From: Helopsaltes ochotensis
Taxonomy: Eukaryota; Chordata; Aves; Passeriformes; Locustellidae
Assembly: GCA_013400155.1 (NCBI GenBank)
Contig: VXBM01000044.1
Coordinates: forward strand, 535,191 to 599,190
Length of the DNA: 64,000 bases
Direction of reading: 5' to 3'
The notes beneath the pieces are model-generated. The model saw only the letters and a list, made by a program, of their open reading frames with translations. It was not told the DNA's origin and did no database searches. Numbering within the stretch: position 1 is the first letter of the stretch; the number at the start of each line of letters is the position of its first letter. Positions 51,472 to 64,000 of this stretch are shown here, piece after piece. The position numbers and the translations under genes are program-made.

Positions 51472-54400
51472 ATCGAATTCTGAGGTGTTGGAGATGCCAG
51501 TGTGCCTTACAAATTTCTGAACTCTTCTGGTCTCTGAAAGGAAAACTCCCTAAATAGCTGGTAGAGGTGAAGAGATACTGAAACCCTAAGTCTGTATCTT
51601 TCTTCAGAAGTGGACTGAAGAGGCCAATGCAAATGGTTCTGAGCTGGAGTCCTTGACCTTCTTAATCCTTTGATATCTCCAATTGCTTTATAGAATTTTC
51701 ACTAGCAGTGTTACTTCAAAATAAGGAACTTAAAATAACTGAAGCCTAAACAACTGAAATACGGGTTTTCTAAAGCCATAGTCATGAATCACCAACACCA
51801 TGTGTTGCTGTTCCTCCACCCCAAAAAAACCCTCAAATAAAGCTGTACCAGCTCTGAAACTGTTTCCTAAGCCTTTACATTTCAACACAGCAATAACTAA
51901 TTGCTACCTAAGGAAGAGTTCATGAAAAATTTTTGACTAGTTTCACCAAGCTATTTTTTTTGACAATCAGTGCAGTATTTTTATAGCATTGGAGCTAAAC
52001 CTATCTCCAAATATTTGTTTGGTCAGCAGGAAAGACGACTAAGACTAAAATTATTTGGTGGTTTTTTTTTTCCCAAATCAAGAGAGCAGATCAGGGTAAA
52101 GGGGGCAGGAAAGTTAGAATAGAAAATGGTAATAAAATCACCATAGTACTTTTGAAAAATATAGTAAAATATTATGAAGGACAGTTGGACAATATCAACT
52201 TCTATATATTGTTAAAATACCTTTTTTATCTGTGTTTAATTGACAGGACACACTAAGTCCTCATTCAGAGCCAGTCTCTGCACTGAGGTATAAAAATACT
52301 TTTTATACCTACAAACTAGGTCCTTCCCTAATAATTCATAATCTATAGAGCTGAACTAAAACCCGCTGAAAAAAGATCCTCTTAATGTCACAAGGGCATC
52401 AGTTCCAAGGAATTCTGACTTTGGAACCAGATACTTAGAAAAAAGTCTATTTAAGTACAATGGAGGAGGAATAAAACACATGCATACATAAAAAAAGTTC
52501 TTTTCAAACATTAGGACAAACAAATGGGAGAAAAAAGTAAAAGCTCTTTGTAAACTGGATTTTCAAATCATTTCACCAAGTTCAGCTTGTGGGCTCCTAG
52601 AATAACATAAAATACAAAATAATATTTTGTTTTGAAGTGCTTGGCAACAATGAAATTTCTAGGGAGGAAACATATGCAGTTTTTGTAAAAAACCGTCAAC
52701 AGCTGCAGTCAAGATTCAAAGCAAAATGGAAACATTTCTCTGAATGTACAAAGCATACTGTAGCACAGTCAGGACAAATTCATTGATAATAATAAAATAT
52801 TTTCTTCCTGTGAGGATTTCTACACAAAGCTACAAGACAAATCTTAAAAATCTTTGTCACCGTGGCGAGAAAGCAGCACAAAACCAAAAATGTTTGAAAT
52901 TAAATTCTAGTCAATCCAAAGATGAAATTCCACATGCATTTTTATAGCTTCGATTAGGGTCTCAGCATCACAGGTCTGTGCCCCAGGCCCACTTGTTGTC
53001 AACTGAAGTGCAACCTAACCATCCTTAGAGGAGAGTACACACTGTTATAGCTTTAGCCTAACACTACAAAAGAAAAAAACTACACCAATATTGTAGTCCA
53101 GAGCGGGTCATTATTGGCAGGTATATATCAGTATTCCTTTACTTGTTCCTGTTAATAGCAACATGAAAACACATTTTAAAAAAAGTAAAGAAAAACAGTG
53201 ATTGCTTAGATTGCTGGGATAATGTGGATGACTCTTCTTTCAAAAAAAGAAAAAAAAAAAACCCAAAAGCATTGCATGTCTCAGAACTGGCCCCTGCAAT
53301 AGACTGGCATAAAATGATGAATAATGCTGAATAAGCTAGCATTATAATTACGTTTTGAGAGAGAAAAAGTTACTAAATACAGATTTTATTTAATAAAAAA
53401 CTATAGAAAATACATCTCTTAAAACATTCAAAAAGAAATTAAATGTTGTCACCTTAAGTAACAATGGCAAAGACAAATGCCAAAAGTGCATGTAATAGTT
53501 TAGGGAGAGAAAGAAAAAAATCCACCACTAAATTTGATGAGAAGAAACCCATAGAACAAGGATGACAGTGCATGCCAAATATAAATTTGCTAGTCTAGGA
53601 ATAAAAAACTCCAGCAGAAGCTGAAGTGACATATACAGAGCACAAGTTGATTGGCTTCCTGCAGGCAATTTGCCTTGTAAACCTCTTTCATTTGCACACA
53701 GTCCTCTGACTTAAAAAACCAAAATTTCCTCCTGAACCATCCCTTGCTATTGACTAAAAGCAAATTGAACTCTTACACCAAAAATCAACTCAATTAAATG
53801 CTTCAACCTCATCAGAAAGGGTAACCACAGGAACTTATCCAGGAGCACAGAAAACCTGTGCAGTTGTCTCCATGTTGACTCCAGAGGCTTGTAAGAGCTT
53901 TTTTTTTTCTTAATGCAAATACTGAATTCAATAACTGATTTTTTTTAAATCAAAGGATTTTTAACCTTTTTATTTCAAACAACAGTGATATTTACAACCT
54001 AAGCACATGGCAAGCAATAACAGATGGGCAGAAAAAAACCATATGGGTGAGCACAAGGTAACAGCAAGATGTTTAGTATAGAGCATAATAAACAGCTGCC
54101 ACAAGAAGATGACCATCATCAGATCTCTTTTCAGTTGCTCCTTGCCTGTCATAAAAGGGCCCTCTTAAATTACAGTCCCTATCCCTACTGTATTTATTTT
54201 AATAGCTCTTCTGTGCACTTATACTTCTTGACTTGACAGTATTGTGCACTGAGGTGTCCCAAGTTCGCCATCATTACTCAAGTGGATGCAGCAGAATGAG
54301 ATCCATTCATCATAGTAGTCACTGGAAAACTGCAAAAGTAATTCCAAATTATTCATGATGTCCATGAAAATATCAGCTACCATTTTTAGCCACAGCCAGT

Positions 54401-55854
54401 AAATGGCAACAAAAAATTCTCTTGCACGTCATTTGCCCAAATTTAGTCTTGGATATTAACAGAGACCAGAGATGGTTATATGGTAGAAGATGAGCTGGGG
54501 AAGCAGAGATGCAGGCATATGTTCCCTTCCTAACTGATTAGCAGTAACATGCCAGCTAAATTTACTTAAATTAAAATGGCTATTGTTCTTTGTTGTCTAT
54601 CCTGAATGTTATAGTGACACCAAGGAACACAAAACCATTTCTTGCTCCATGCATTCCATATTAAAATGAATGTCTGCATGGGATGTGGATATGATCTCGT
54701 TCTGTCTTGTAGAAACAATAATTTCCACAGAGCCCAGGACAGAGACTGAGGGGACTGCCAATATCCCAATGAATACGGACTTATGTACCTACTTTAATTT
54801 TTTTATACCCTTCATAGCAGAATTAAAACCTTCCTATTAGCCCAACCGTTATTTATCCAAACTGGATGCAATATTTTTAAATGTGGAACACAAAATAACA
54901 AGAAACCTTTATCCTGGCCTAGGTACTGAAAATTAATACAGTCTTCCTGCTTTTGTCTATAGTCTTTAATTTCTCCTGAAAGCTTGCTAAGAATAATATC
55001 TTCAAACAGCTCTGTGGCTGTGTTTAAAATAGGACTACAGAGAAATGACTGCTACCTCACACTGTTTGCATAATATCAACAAATTATACATGTGCTCTAT
55101 TCTGATAGCTAATACCTGTGTAAAATAAATTACTTTCATTGCTTTTATACTCCCAGACTCTATATGTTCAAACTGAATTTTCTAATACATTTATGTAAAC
55201 TAATATAATATGTTGGCTTAGCCCACCAGAATCTTTGACCAGTGTAACAGAAATACTTAAAACATTTATCTCTATTATTCCTACCTTCCCTGAGCTAGCT
55301 GCTCACAGAATGCCTTTTTTTACCTACTCAGTGTCCTTGAAGCTTACCCCAAGGATTCATTTTCACACCACACTCTAAGATGATACTGCAGACAGTCAAC
55401 CAGGATCTAGAGCTGCCTCAATCTCCCCCAAGGTCCACACTTGCCTAATTAAATATTCATCACTCCTGAATGCTTCAGTGTCAAACATGAGCAACTCCCC
55501 AGCCTGACCTCTTACAGCCAGTCCGTGGTTTGTGCTGGAGAATAAACAAGACTGGGACTTACCTGCTGACAGATAAAATGGCACAATGCAGTTTTCATGT
55601 TGCACATTTACTTCTGTGCATGCACTGTAAAATTCCCACTGCAGAAGCCAGAGTACTAACTTTTGATGTTCAATATATATTGAATACTTCCATAATAAAT
55701 GTTATGCAGACAACCAGAATATTATCTCCCTTATAATACAGATACTGTTTTGTATGTATGGTCATGCCTTTCAAGTTAAAAATATATTATTGCTGAGTAT
55801 TCTCAAATAAAAAAATGATTGAGGAATACTAATATCAAGTATATGAGTTTATTG

Positions 55855-55978
55855 GTTTGGGTTTTTTTGGGGTGGGTTTTGTTTTGTTTTGCTTTGCTTT
55901 GGGGGTTTTGTTGTTGTTGTTGTTGTTGTTTGGTTTGGTTTTTTGTTTGGTTTTGGGGGGTGTTTTTGGTGGGTTTGG
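55855..55978. repeat. G/T-rich low-complexity tract with (GTT)n
   Basis: Contains TTTGGGGTGGG, TTTTGTTTTGTTTTG, a run of seven GTT/TTG triplets near 55908-55930, and GGTTTTGGGGGG. Several G runs of three or more fall within 60 bases. Open frames on both strands here are simple-sequence translations. Confidence 0.93.
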
Positions 55979-58739
55979 ACTCTTATCTTAGTTCCATTTA
56001 CAAGAAAGTTGAGGGTTGCCTCCAAGAGAAAGAAGTTCTTATAACTCATTGAATTGCATCAGACTCTGCACATATATATGTGCATATTCTCCATACTTAA
56101 TGGAAGAGAAATCTGAATACAAAAAACCAGAAGGAATCATCTTTCCTGTTAGAGAAACCATAGCTGTAATAGTCTGTAAATTCCATACATCTTTGAGATT
56201 TAATATAACTAAAACATATCCATATTGTGTCCATAGAAAACAAAAATTGTGTAAAGGTTGTGTTTTGACCCCAAAACCTACATTAACCTGTTAAAGAGAA
56301 AAGTCTCAGAAATTGGCTGTAAACCAGACTATTGGGGATGCAGCATTCTTAAGACAATAGAAACAGCATTGCACCAAATCGGCCATGAGAATTCTCTAAG
56401 TATAATAACTAGTACAGCTCAGGCCAGTAAGTAAATATATTCTGAAGAAGCCTGTTTTCACTACGTATGTGTACTGACACCTATGTATGTATATATACTT
56501 ATCTGAAATATATACATATATAGTTTAAAAAAGGTTGACTTCATAGCTTCAATAATTATCTGTTGCAACTTACCACAACTAATATGCCCCTAGGATTTCA
56601 CATATATGGTCAAAACCTAGATTTCTTCTTCCAAGTCAAGGGCTTCCCCATAGATTTCAGGCATTTTCTTTCCCTTTTTATGCTAGTTATGGCTTGATGC
56701 TCTAATTAACCTAAAATTTAAGATTGAAAAGTTTTCACATCCTCAATCTGGCATGAATTGCAATGTATTTGAGTGAATATACTGCAGCTACTACCTCAGG
56801 GAGGAGAAAGACTGAAGAGAGATAACACAGTCCAAACATTTCTTCAAAGCCTACACCTTGGTTGAAGCCATTTTGCAACAGCTCTCCTTCATCCAAAATT
56901 TGATTCTGTCAATTATTAAATATGAAGTACCAGTGTTGAAAGCAAGGTAAATTACCACACTGCTAGACCTGTGGTCTGCCTTTTCTCTCTTGGCAGGATC
57001 CTGCAGATATTGAGGAGAAAAACTTTTTATCAGCATTCCTGTGGAATCCTTCAGTAGTGCCCTTTGGGGAACACGACCAGTTACCAGTCTACTCCAGATT
57101 TTCCAAAACAGTTGTGATTGTAATAAGGACCCCTAGATCTTCTTCCCACATAATACAGCTGATGAGCTGTCACACAACATATATAAAATTTGACTCTGAC
57201 ATAGAGGAAAACCATTTTAAATAGACTTAGAATTGATCTGATCATATCTGTGGTTTGATAAAGCTGAGCTGAACCTTGCTCATGAGTAATAATAAAGGTT
57301 TATATGTGCTCAAAACTCTACCACACTTAACTAAATAATAATTTTTCTACTCTGCACTCTTACTTTCATTACAGGCAAAAAAAATTATATATTCCAAAAA
57401 TAATTTTATTCTTATTTCCAGGCAACTGGAAATTCCTCTAGCTTCATGATACAGATTAAGCCTGAAGAAGCTACCCACTGTGTGCTTCAGGCAGGAAATG
57501 GTCATCAGGGAAATGAATCAGACGGTATCACACCTATTTAGCATTGCTGGACCTGTAAAGGAAGCATCTGAGTCTGTGTTAGTGTCTTGAAGTTGCATAC
57601 TACATACAGTGGGTAGATTTTGAGGACCTTATTCAATATCTCTTTAGTATCATTTGTTTACCTGCCTTCTACAACCTGCCCTCTGCAACCACACAGCCAT
57701 TTCTCTGACAAGTATGGCCACAACCACTTGTGGCTTCAGGCAAACCTCCCTCATCTGCACTTCTCATACCACTCATACCATCAGTCCCTAGGGACCAGTG
57801 ATTAAAAGAGGCAGAGTCAAAGTAAATCTTTGAGATTAAAAGCAGGAAAACAGAGCAACCAGGGAATTCAGTCTCACATAAGACCCAAAGGCAGCAGTGA
57901 AAGACAATTTTTGGCTCCCAGGTGGGAACATTTAGTGGTAGGGCAGGTAGTTGGGACCATGTGCATGACACCTCAAGAAACTGTAGAAATTGAGTATGAA
58001 ATCATTGCAGTCTCCTAATGACAACACTCTAAGATGTGATCAAATAAAGGCTTTAAGCATAAACACAAACCATTTTTCAGCTCTACAGCTTAAGGAAGTG
58101 AAGCAGTGTGATTATGAACTCAGCTACTACAAAGTTACAAGTCAGTGACAATTATAATAACCTCTATATGGTCAAGGTGAATAAAAAAATAACTTCATCA
58201 ATTGCCTGTAAATAAATATCTGACTCTGAAGCCTAGAACAAGAAGATAAGTAAAAGGCTGGTAATGAGCATGACTCCGAACTCTACAGATCAGTACAAAG
58301 GATAATAATTTTTATATAATACACACATGCATTACATAATCAACATTGATACTCAGGAATATAAAGATACAGAGGAATATCCCTGCTCATATCTCTCATT
58401 ATGAGAAGAAGAAATACTACGAGAAGAAAACAACATCTGTACCCTGGAAGAATGATGGTAAACTTTATAGGCTCTTATACGGTGGATATGAATATTACTT
58501 CTATTTAAGCCATGCAGAAATTTCCTAGCTCATATCAGCTGGTCTGTGCCTCAATATAGACCTTCAGTCACCAAACAGAAATCATGCTTTATATTACAGA
58601 AATTATGACATCAACCTTTTTCCTATCAGAACAGGACAGCTATCTTTACTGTAGGAAGTGTATTAAAAATGGAAGAGATAAGCTCTTCAGTCAAAAAAAA
58701 AAATATTAGAGTTATCTTATGTCCAAAGAACAAGACTGA

Positions 58740-58773
58740 TGGGAGGGGGAAAAACCCCACAAAAAACCCCAAC
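58740..58773. repeat. Short purine-run plus A/C-rich tract
   Basis: GGGAGGGGGAAAAACCCC followed by ACAAAAAACCCC. Confidence 0.8.
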
Positions 58774-60138
58774 AATCCCTCAGAATTTCCAATACACAGC
58801 TAACTTGCCCATTATAAGCATCTTAATTGCAAAGACGCCCTTAGTAATTTTGTTCAAGTATTATGCTATGTCATACAGTTCTCATTCCTTTTTATTAGGT
58901 AGCTTCACTCTCAACCTCAAGTTCCTTTTGATTTAGTAATCACATTTTATCCCAAATTATTTTGTCTTATCATCAGCTAGACTTCTTCATATGATGTCTT
59001 CAGAAATAACTTGGATGGCTCACATTTTAATACCTTACCTCTTTGGTTTTCCACCCAGTGAGAAAACAAAAAAAAAAAAGATGAAAATACATAGGTAATA
59101 GACATGGGCTTCAACATGTTCAATTTTTCTTGAAGGCAAAACATTATTCTGAAACCAACCATAGGATTTCCTCACTATTTCAGTAGGTAACTGCTTTGGC
59201 TTCTTTGAAACATTCCATCTTTTAAGAGAAAAAACCTCCAGGGGGAAAACCATGACTGATTTGTGTGATTGCCTTGCAAGTGATCTATAAAAGTAGAATA
59301 GCATCAATACAAGGACATCTTATTTCAAAACATCCTACTGTCTCAGGGAAGATTACAATATTATCAAGGGGAGGATGATATGCAAGACAAATTTTTCCTG
59401 AATGTCTCTAGTCATTAAGTTGTCACACTATGATATCTCATATTCATATGAGCTGTTGATATTACTGCAATTAGCATATTTTTTTAATTCTATTTACACT
59501 ATTAATATTTTAAATAAGGTAAAAATAAATTCATGGCTTTGTAAATATATGGATCAGGTTAAGCATGCTCCCTCTCTTGTCCATAGCAAAATTTCACACA
59601 TAAAATTTTATTTTACTATGAGAATCTGTTTGCAGTTTGCTTTCCCACCTGTGACTTTTCATCAAAAGTTGGTCTCATGGTCATAATTTAGGAGCAATGC
59701 CAACTTCTGAACTTGCCCAGCAGTGTGAGAACAATTTCCCAGAACTGCACCCATTGTGAACCTGAAGTTCACACAGGTCACCAAAATGCACCTACTTGCC
59801 CATAAACAAGAAGTAAATCAATTTTCACTTTAAATCATGCAAGACAGTGCTATGACTGAAATAGTTAAGGTATGTGAACAAGGGAAAGCAGAGTTTTGAT
59901 ATCAGTCCTTAGTTCTTAAAGGTAAACTATTGGGCTGGGCCCTTCCTCTGCCTCATCCTGAACCTCCTTCCTGATTTTTTTTCCAGAACATGAACTTTCT
60001 GAAGCACTCCCATCCATTGTAACAGAAAGCTAGTTTACTTCTGTGGACATATCATTTGCTTCTCCAAAGAGGTATTAAAAAACCTATCTTTCTCAGGTTC
60101 TTTACTAGGTAATCTAGTCCATAGTTATTACCATCTGA

Positions 60139-60258
60139 TGTCAAAAAAAAAACCAAACCAAAAAAAACCACAAAAAACCCACAAAACAAAACAAAAACCC
60201 CAAAAAACCACACACACAAAAAAAAAAACCACCAAAAAACCCCACCCCACCAAAAACC
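60139..60258. repeat. A/C-rich low-complexity tract
   Basis: About 120 bases of AAAACC, ACAAAA and CACACACA words with almost no G or T. The minus-strand glycine/phenylalanine-rich open frame at 60141-60323 is its translation. Confidence 0.93.
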
Positions 60259-63200
60259 TGGTCTGCCAGTAGCAGTTGCTTTTCCTTTTCCAGCAGTGCT
60301 TTATTTAAAAAGAAGGTGATCAAATTTTAATGGTCTTCTTTTGTTAGCTTAAACGAAGTGCAAAAATTCCTCCTGCTACTTCCCTTGGGTTTGAAGGGTA
60401 TTGTTTTAAATGGCACAAAGATTTTCGTGGTGAAAATTCAGATATTGAGTTTTTAAAAAGAGATTGCAAGAGCTGTAACAAAAATGCTACAGAAAACAAA
60501 AGCATAAACAATCAAATCATTAATGCAAAGATATTTTTCCAGCAAAAAACATAAAGAGCCTTTAGAAAGCAACATTGAACCTCTGGTGTTTTTCTAGTGA
60601 TTTTATTTTGTTGTATATTCAAAACAGTTGCTCTCATCTGCACTTAAGGCTGAGGAGGAAGGTCAAAGTCAAGTATGATTATGACTTCTTGTAAACATGT
60701 GCAGAATCTGAGAACTCTAATTCTGAAAACGAAGACTTCTAAGAAAACCCAGGACTGCAGGAATAATTCATATTGAAGAAAAGATGATTTTTAAAACAGC
60801 TGGGACTGCATGAGTGAGGCTGGTAGAAAAACAAGCTTGAAATAATTTGCCTAGAAATATACTTATGCCTTGACTATCAGAAAGTGCATCTCAAGATAAT
60901 GCTTTAAATTTCAATTAAACTGCAGTGGATGTCCCCTGCAATAAAAAGACAACTTTTTGCTGAATCTATAAAATTTTGGCTTTCCAAAGCTTTCTTGGCT
61001 CAGACTCCTTGTCAAGACAAATTTCTATTGTCATTCTTGCAATCTGAATGGCCCATCAAACCTGAAGAACTAAAAGGCATATTTCCTGCATTTATGCCTA
61101 CACATACAATAGGCAGATTTTTCCTTCTATTTTGTGGTTTAAATAGCTTCCCATATTTTAAAACTGTAATAACAAGATGCTTTAAAAGAATTGGCTTCCC
61201 CATCATTTTGAAGAGGAGACCAAACATTATCTTCTGCTTTTTGCTTGTTTCTTTTTGATAACTCAGTGGGCAAGTTTAATGGTAGAGTTTAATGGTAGAG
61301 TGATATGCAAAAAGAAATAATAATTAAAAAGAAGTTGTTTTAGTAGAGCTGTGTAAAGAAGTGTGTTTTAGAATAAAAAACACTTGACAAGTTTTTGGGG
61401 AGTTTTGTGGTTTGGATTTTTTTCTTCTTTACTTGAAGGAGAACACGCAGTAATATTAGACTGTGAAATCTTACTAACCAGGAAACGTAACCTGTAAATT
61501 TTCTAAATTTGAGGACAAAGAGATTCATGGCAGAGATTCACACTGTGAACAGAAGTGTCAATGAGAAAAGCATAGCTGGAACAGCCACTTAGCAGAGCTT
61601 CAGAAATGTCCATTTTCTCTGGCAAAGGTTTTAACTGCCATCACAACACAATTCAACTTTTCGTTGTAAACTGTTAGTCTTTATTGTGCCATTAGCTGCT
61701 AAAAAGACCATCAGCTCAAACTGAGCTTCTGAAGGTCTGAAGTCCTGTTTGTTTGCAGTTGTAATTTTGACTCACAACCACAAACCACTGCTGGCAATGG
61801 CCACTGGCTCTGAGACACAGAACCAAAATGTTTGCTGATGCTGTCTCATGCAGAAGCTTCTGGGGAAATAAAATCCCCAACCTAAGAGAACAACAAAAAA
61901 ACCCCCTTCTGCCTATGCTGTAACTAGAGAGGATTATTTCCTCCAAGATCCCAACAATTATTAGACCATCAGCTTCAAAAAAAACCACTTGTACATACAA
62001 GTAGAAACTGAAGGAGTGAGATGCATATAGAAATCCTGGCATTTGAATCCAGAAAAGTTAAATTGGAAACACAGAAGTGAAAAGGACTTTCTGGGATATC
62101 CACTCTCATTTGTAACTAAGATGACTTGGACATCTTAATCCAAACAATTTGTGTAGCTTGTTCAAATCAGTTTGCTACTAATGCCATCCTTGCTGCTGAA
62201 TTTCAGTAAAGCACTTCCCACCTCTCCCTTTCCCAACCCTTCCCATCACTACTTCCAGGTTCAGCCCTAGAGCTGTAGTGAAAGGGAGACAGGAGACAAT
62301 CCTCTGCACTTCTCCCCATTCAGGTTTTAATTCAAATTCAAAGTGATCAGAAGTGAAACCACCTAGATCTGCAGCAAATAAAAATAGTACTTTATCAATG
62401 CTATAGGCCTGTATTTTGCTATGTGACACAACTGCATCAGCTTTTCTTCACCCTCCCATCCTTTTCAAGAGGCTTTTAACTTAGAAAAAATTGCACATTA
62501 AGAGAACATGCTTCCCAAGCATATTATGTAAGTGATCATGCCAGCTTCAAAAGAACAGATTTGAAGTTCAGGGAAAACATCATTTATTGAAATTGCATAA
62601 AAATAGATACGCAAAAATTTCTGAGAGGTTTTAATTTACCTTTCCAGATATCAAAGCTGGAGGTGGGTAGAACCAAACAACAAAAAACTCAGCAGAAGTT
62701 ACAAACTGTGACCAATTCAGAAATGGAATTCCAATTCTTAGGAGACAGCCATAAAGGCACAGAGGTGCTCATTTCAATGTACACCAGTTGTAGCATTTAA
62801 AAATTTGGTGGAAAGAAGAGTAAGAAGTGCATCGAACAAGGAAAGAAAGAGAGAATTGCTTTGAAAGAAATACTCATCTTAATTCTCATTGTGTTTTATC
62901 TTATTCAGTCCAGCCTGTGGAGAAGGGCACCCAAGCTGTTTCTACTTGAAATTCATTTTTCTAACCTGCAATAAATACAATTTTATTTCAGCATGTAGTT
63001 TAACAAATCTTATGTGTATTTCCAAAATTGAGGAGAATTTGAAAACTAAACAAGATTGCTGATGTGTAAGCTTTGCGAAATTACATTTCTGTCTGTGATA
63101 AAAGTAAGGAGTAGCCAGAAGATGGCAACTGGAGACACAATGGACACAGACTCCTAAGTCTCTGAACACAATGTTAAAAGAAACAGTTGATCGCAAGAGA

Positions 63201-64000
63201 AGACAAGAGATAAATATTCATTCAATATTTAGCTTAATATCGTAGGTCCAAGACTTTTTTTCCAGAGCATTCTAAGTTAGAATCCTATTTGAGATTTCTT
63301 TTTAATGAATGTGTCATAGTTCACAATTTATATTAGCTCAGCTAGATCATCTATTCCCTCAGGATCCTATTCCTACTGAGAACAACAGATGCCTTCAGTA
63401 TTCAACCTTGTTCTTTTATGTTTGTGTCTCTCACAGTGCAAATATGCCCACATTTTAGGGAAAGTATATAAAGCCATAAAATGAAATTATGTCCCACGAG
63501 ACATTGAGTATTAAACTCAGAATAAAATATTAGAATAAAATATTTAACAGCTGAAGGGAAAATTCCAATTTGGTAGAGCCTCAGGTACTTGCTACCTGTC
63601 CTTGATGTTACCCAGAGCTGCTACACGATATGAAAAACCTGCAATCTGATAACCAACTAAAGTATTCTTTTTTTGGTCATTGTAAGTAAAAACCAGTATC
63701 AACAGGTTCTTGAGAAACTTTTGAAGAAGTGCTTTATTCTGATATAACAATCCCCCTTACAATTTCCATATGTTTTTATGTTCACATTGCATTTTTATTC
63801 AACATTCCATCTGAGTTTGATATTACTTCCTACCCCTATAAGATATCATAACAGAAATTTACTGAGTTATACTGAAATTTACTGGCAATTTGATTCATCC
63901 CATCTACTCACCATCTGTCCACTTATCACCAATTTAATCTCCTACTCCTGCACTTCTTCAGCATTGCAGACTTCCTCAGTTTCTCTGAACGCTCTCCAGC

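Larger units (their letters stand above)
51282..64000 (-). other. Sequence upstream of the alternative promoter; no gene recognised
   Basis: AT-rich DNA with low-complexity tracts (listed separately), with no recognisable exon, CR1 terminus or RNA gene. Other KCNIP4 isoforms may begin farther upstream, in which case this is also intron. Short open frames, such as those around 54566-54769 and 57669-57971, resemble no family I know and have no splice or start context that supports them. Confidence 0.5.

Noticed and set aside
57459..57492. Small hairpin GCCTGAAG...CTTCAGGC
   Set aside because: The 8-bp stem with a loop of about 18 bases is well within chance expectation for 64 kb.
60141..60323. 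Gly/Phe/Cys-rich minus-strand open frame
   Set aside because: It translates the A/C-rich simple tract at 60139-60258.
1..64000. tRNA, rRNA, CRISPR arrays, operons, bacterial or phage genes
   Set aside because: No cloverleaf with A/B boxes, no repeat-spacer array and no dense coding was seen; the sequence is vertebrate nuclear DNA.

Overview
The window looks like AT-rich, gene-poor vertebrate DNA from a bird, or possibly a close reptilian relative. The evidence is a set of CR1 LINE fragments. Several carry the CR1 3' terminus (ATTCTATG-type octamers, read on the minus strand as CATAGAAT or CACAGAAT next to GTTGGAAGGGACC-like sequence). No Alu, L1 or B-type SINEs are visible, and there are two assembly gaps of N. 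There is no bacterial-style coding: the open reading frames are short and random, lie inside CR1 remnants, or run through the N gaps.

The one coding feature I can support is a small exon on the minus strand at 49552-49639. It encodes 29 residues beginning MSGCRKRCKREI and ending RLITGSLHT, followed by a consensus splice donor. I recognise it as an alternative N-terminal exon of a Kv-channel-interacting protein, most likely KCNIP4. It lies at the edge of a CpG island (about 49725-50510) interrupted by a 266-base gap. This fits an alternative promoter within a very large gene transcribed right to left. Sequence at lower coordinates is then the intron after this exon. Sequence at higher coordinates is upstream of this promoter, and probably intron of isoforms that start farther away.

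Layout: 1-5.7 kb holds ancient CR1 pieces; 6.4-7.0 kb holds an LTR-like unit; 7-29 kb is intron-like sequence with scattered CR1; 29.8-30.1 kb is a long imperfect hairpin; 33.6-34.3 kb is a 650-base gap; 37.8-38.3 kb is the clearest CR1 copy. At 41.0-41.9 kb a 44-bp perfect inverted repeat appears. At 42.7-46.2 kb two copies of an unidentified repeat of about 0.4 kb face each other. The exon, its CpG island and a decayed second copy of the exon lie at 49.5-51.3 kb. The rest, to 64 kb, is plain AT-rich DNA with A/C- or G/T-rich low-complexity tracts.

The most interesting observation is the decayed second copy of the KCNIP4-type exon, about 1.64 kb upstream of the intact one and outside the CpG island. 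It carries an in-frame stop and no donor at the matching place. Next come three separate inverted-repeat structures, all inside what would be the transcribed KCNIP4 intron, where each could fold into double-stranded RNA.
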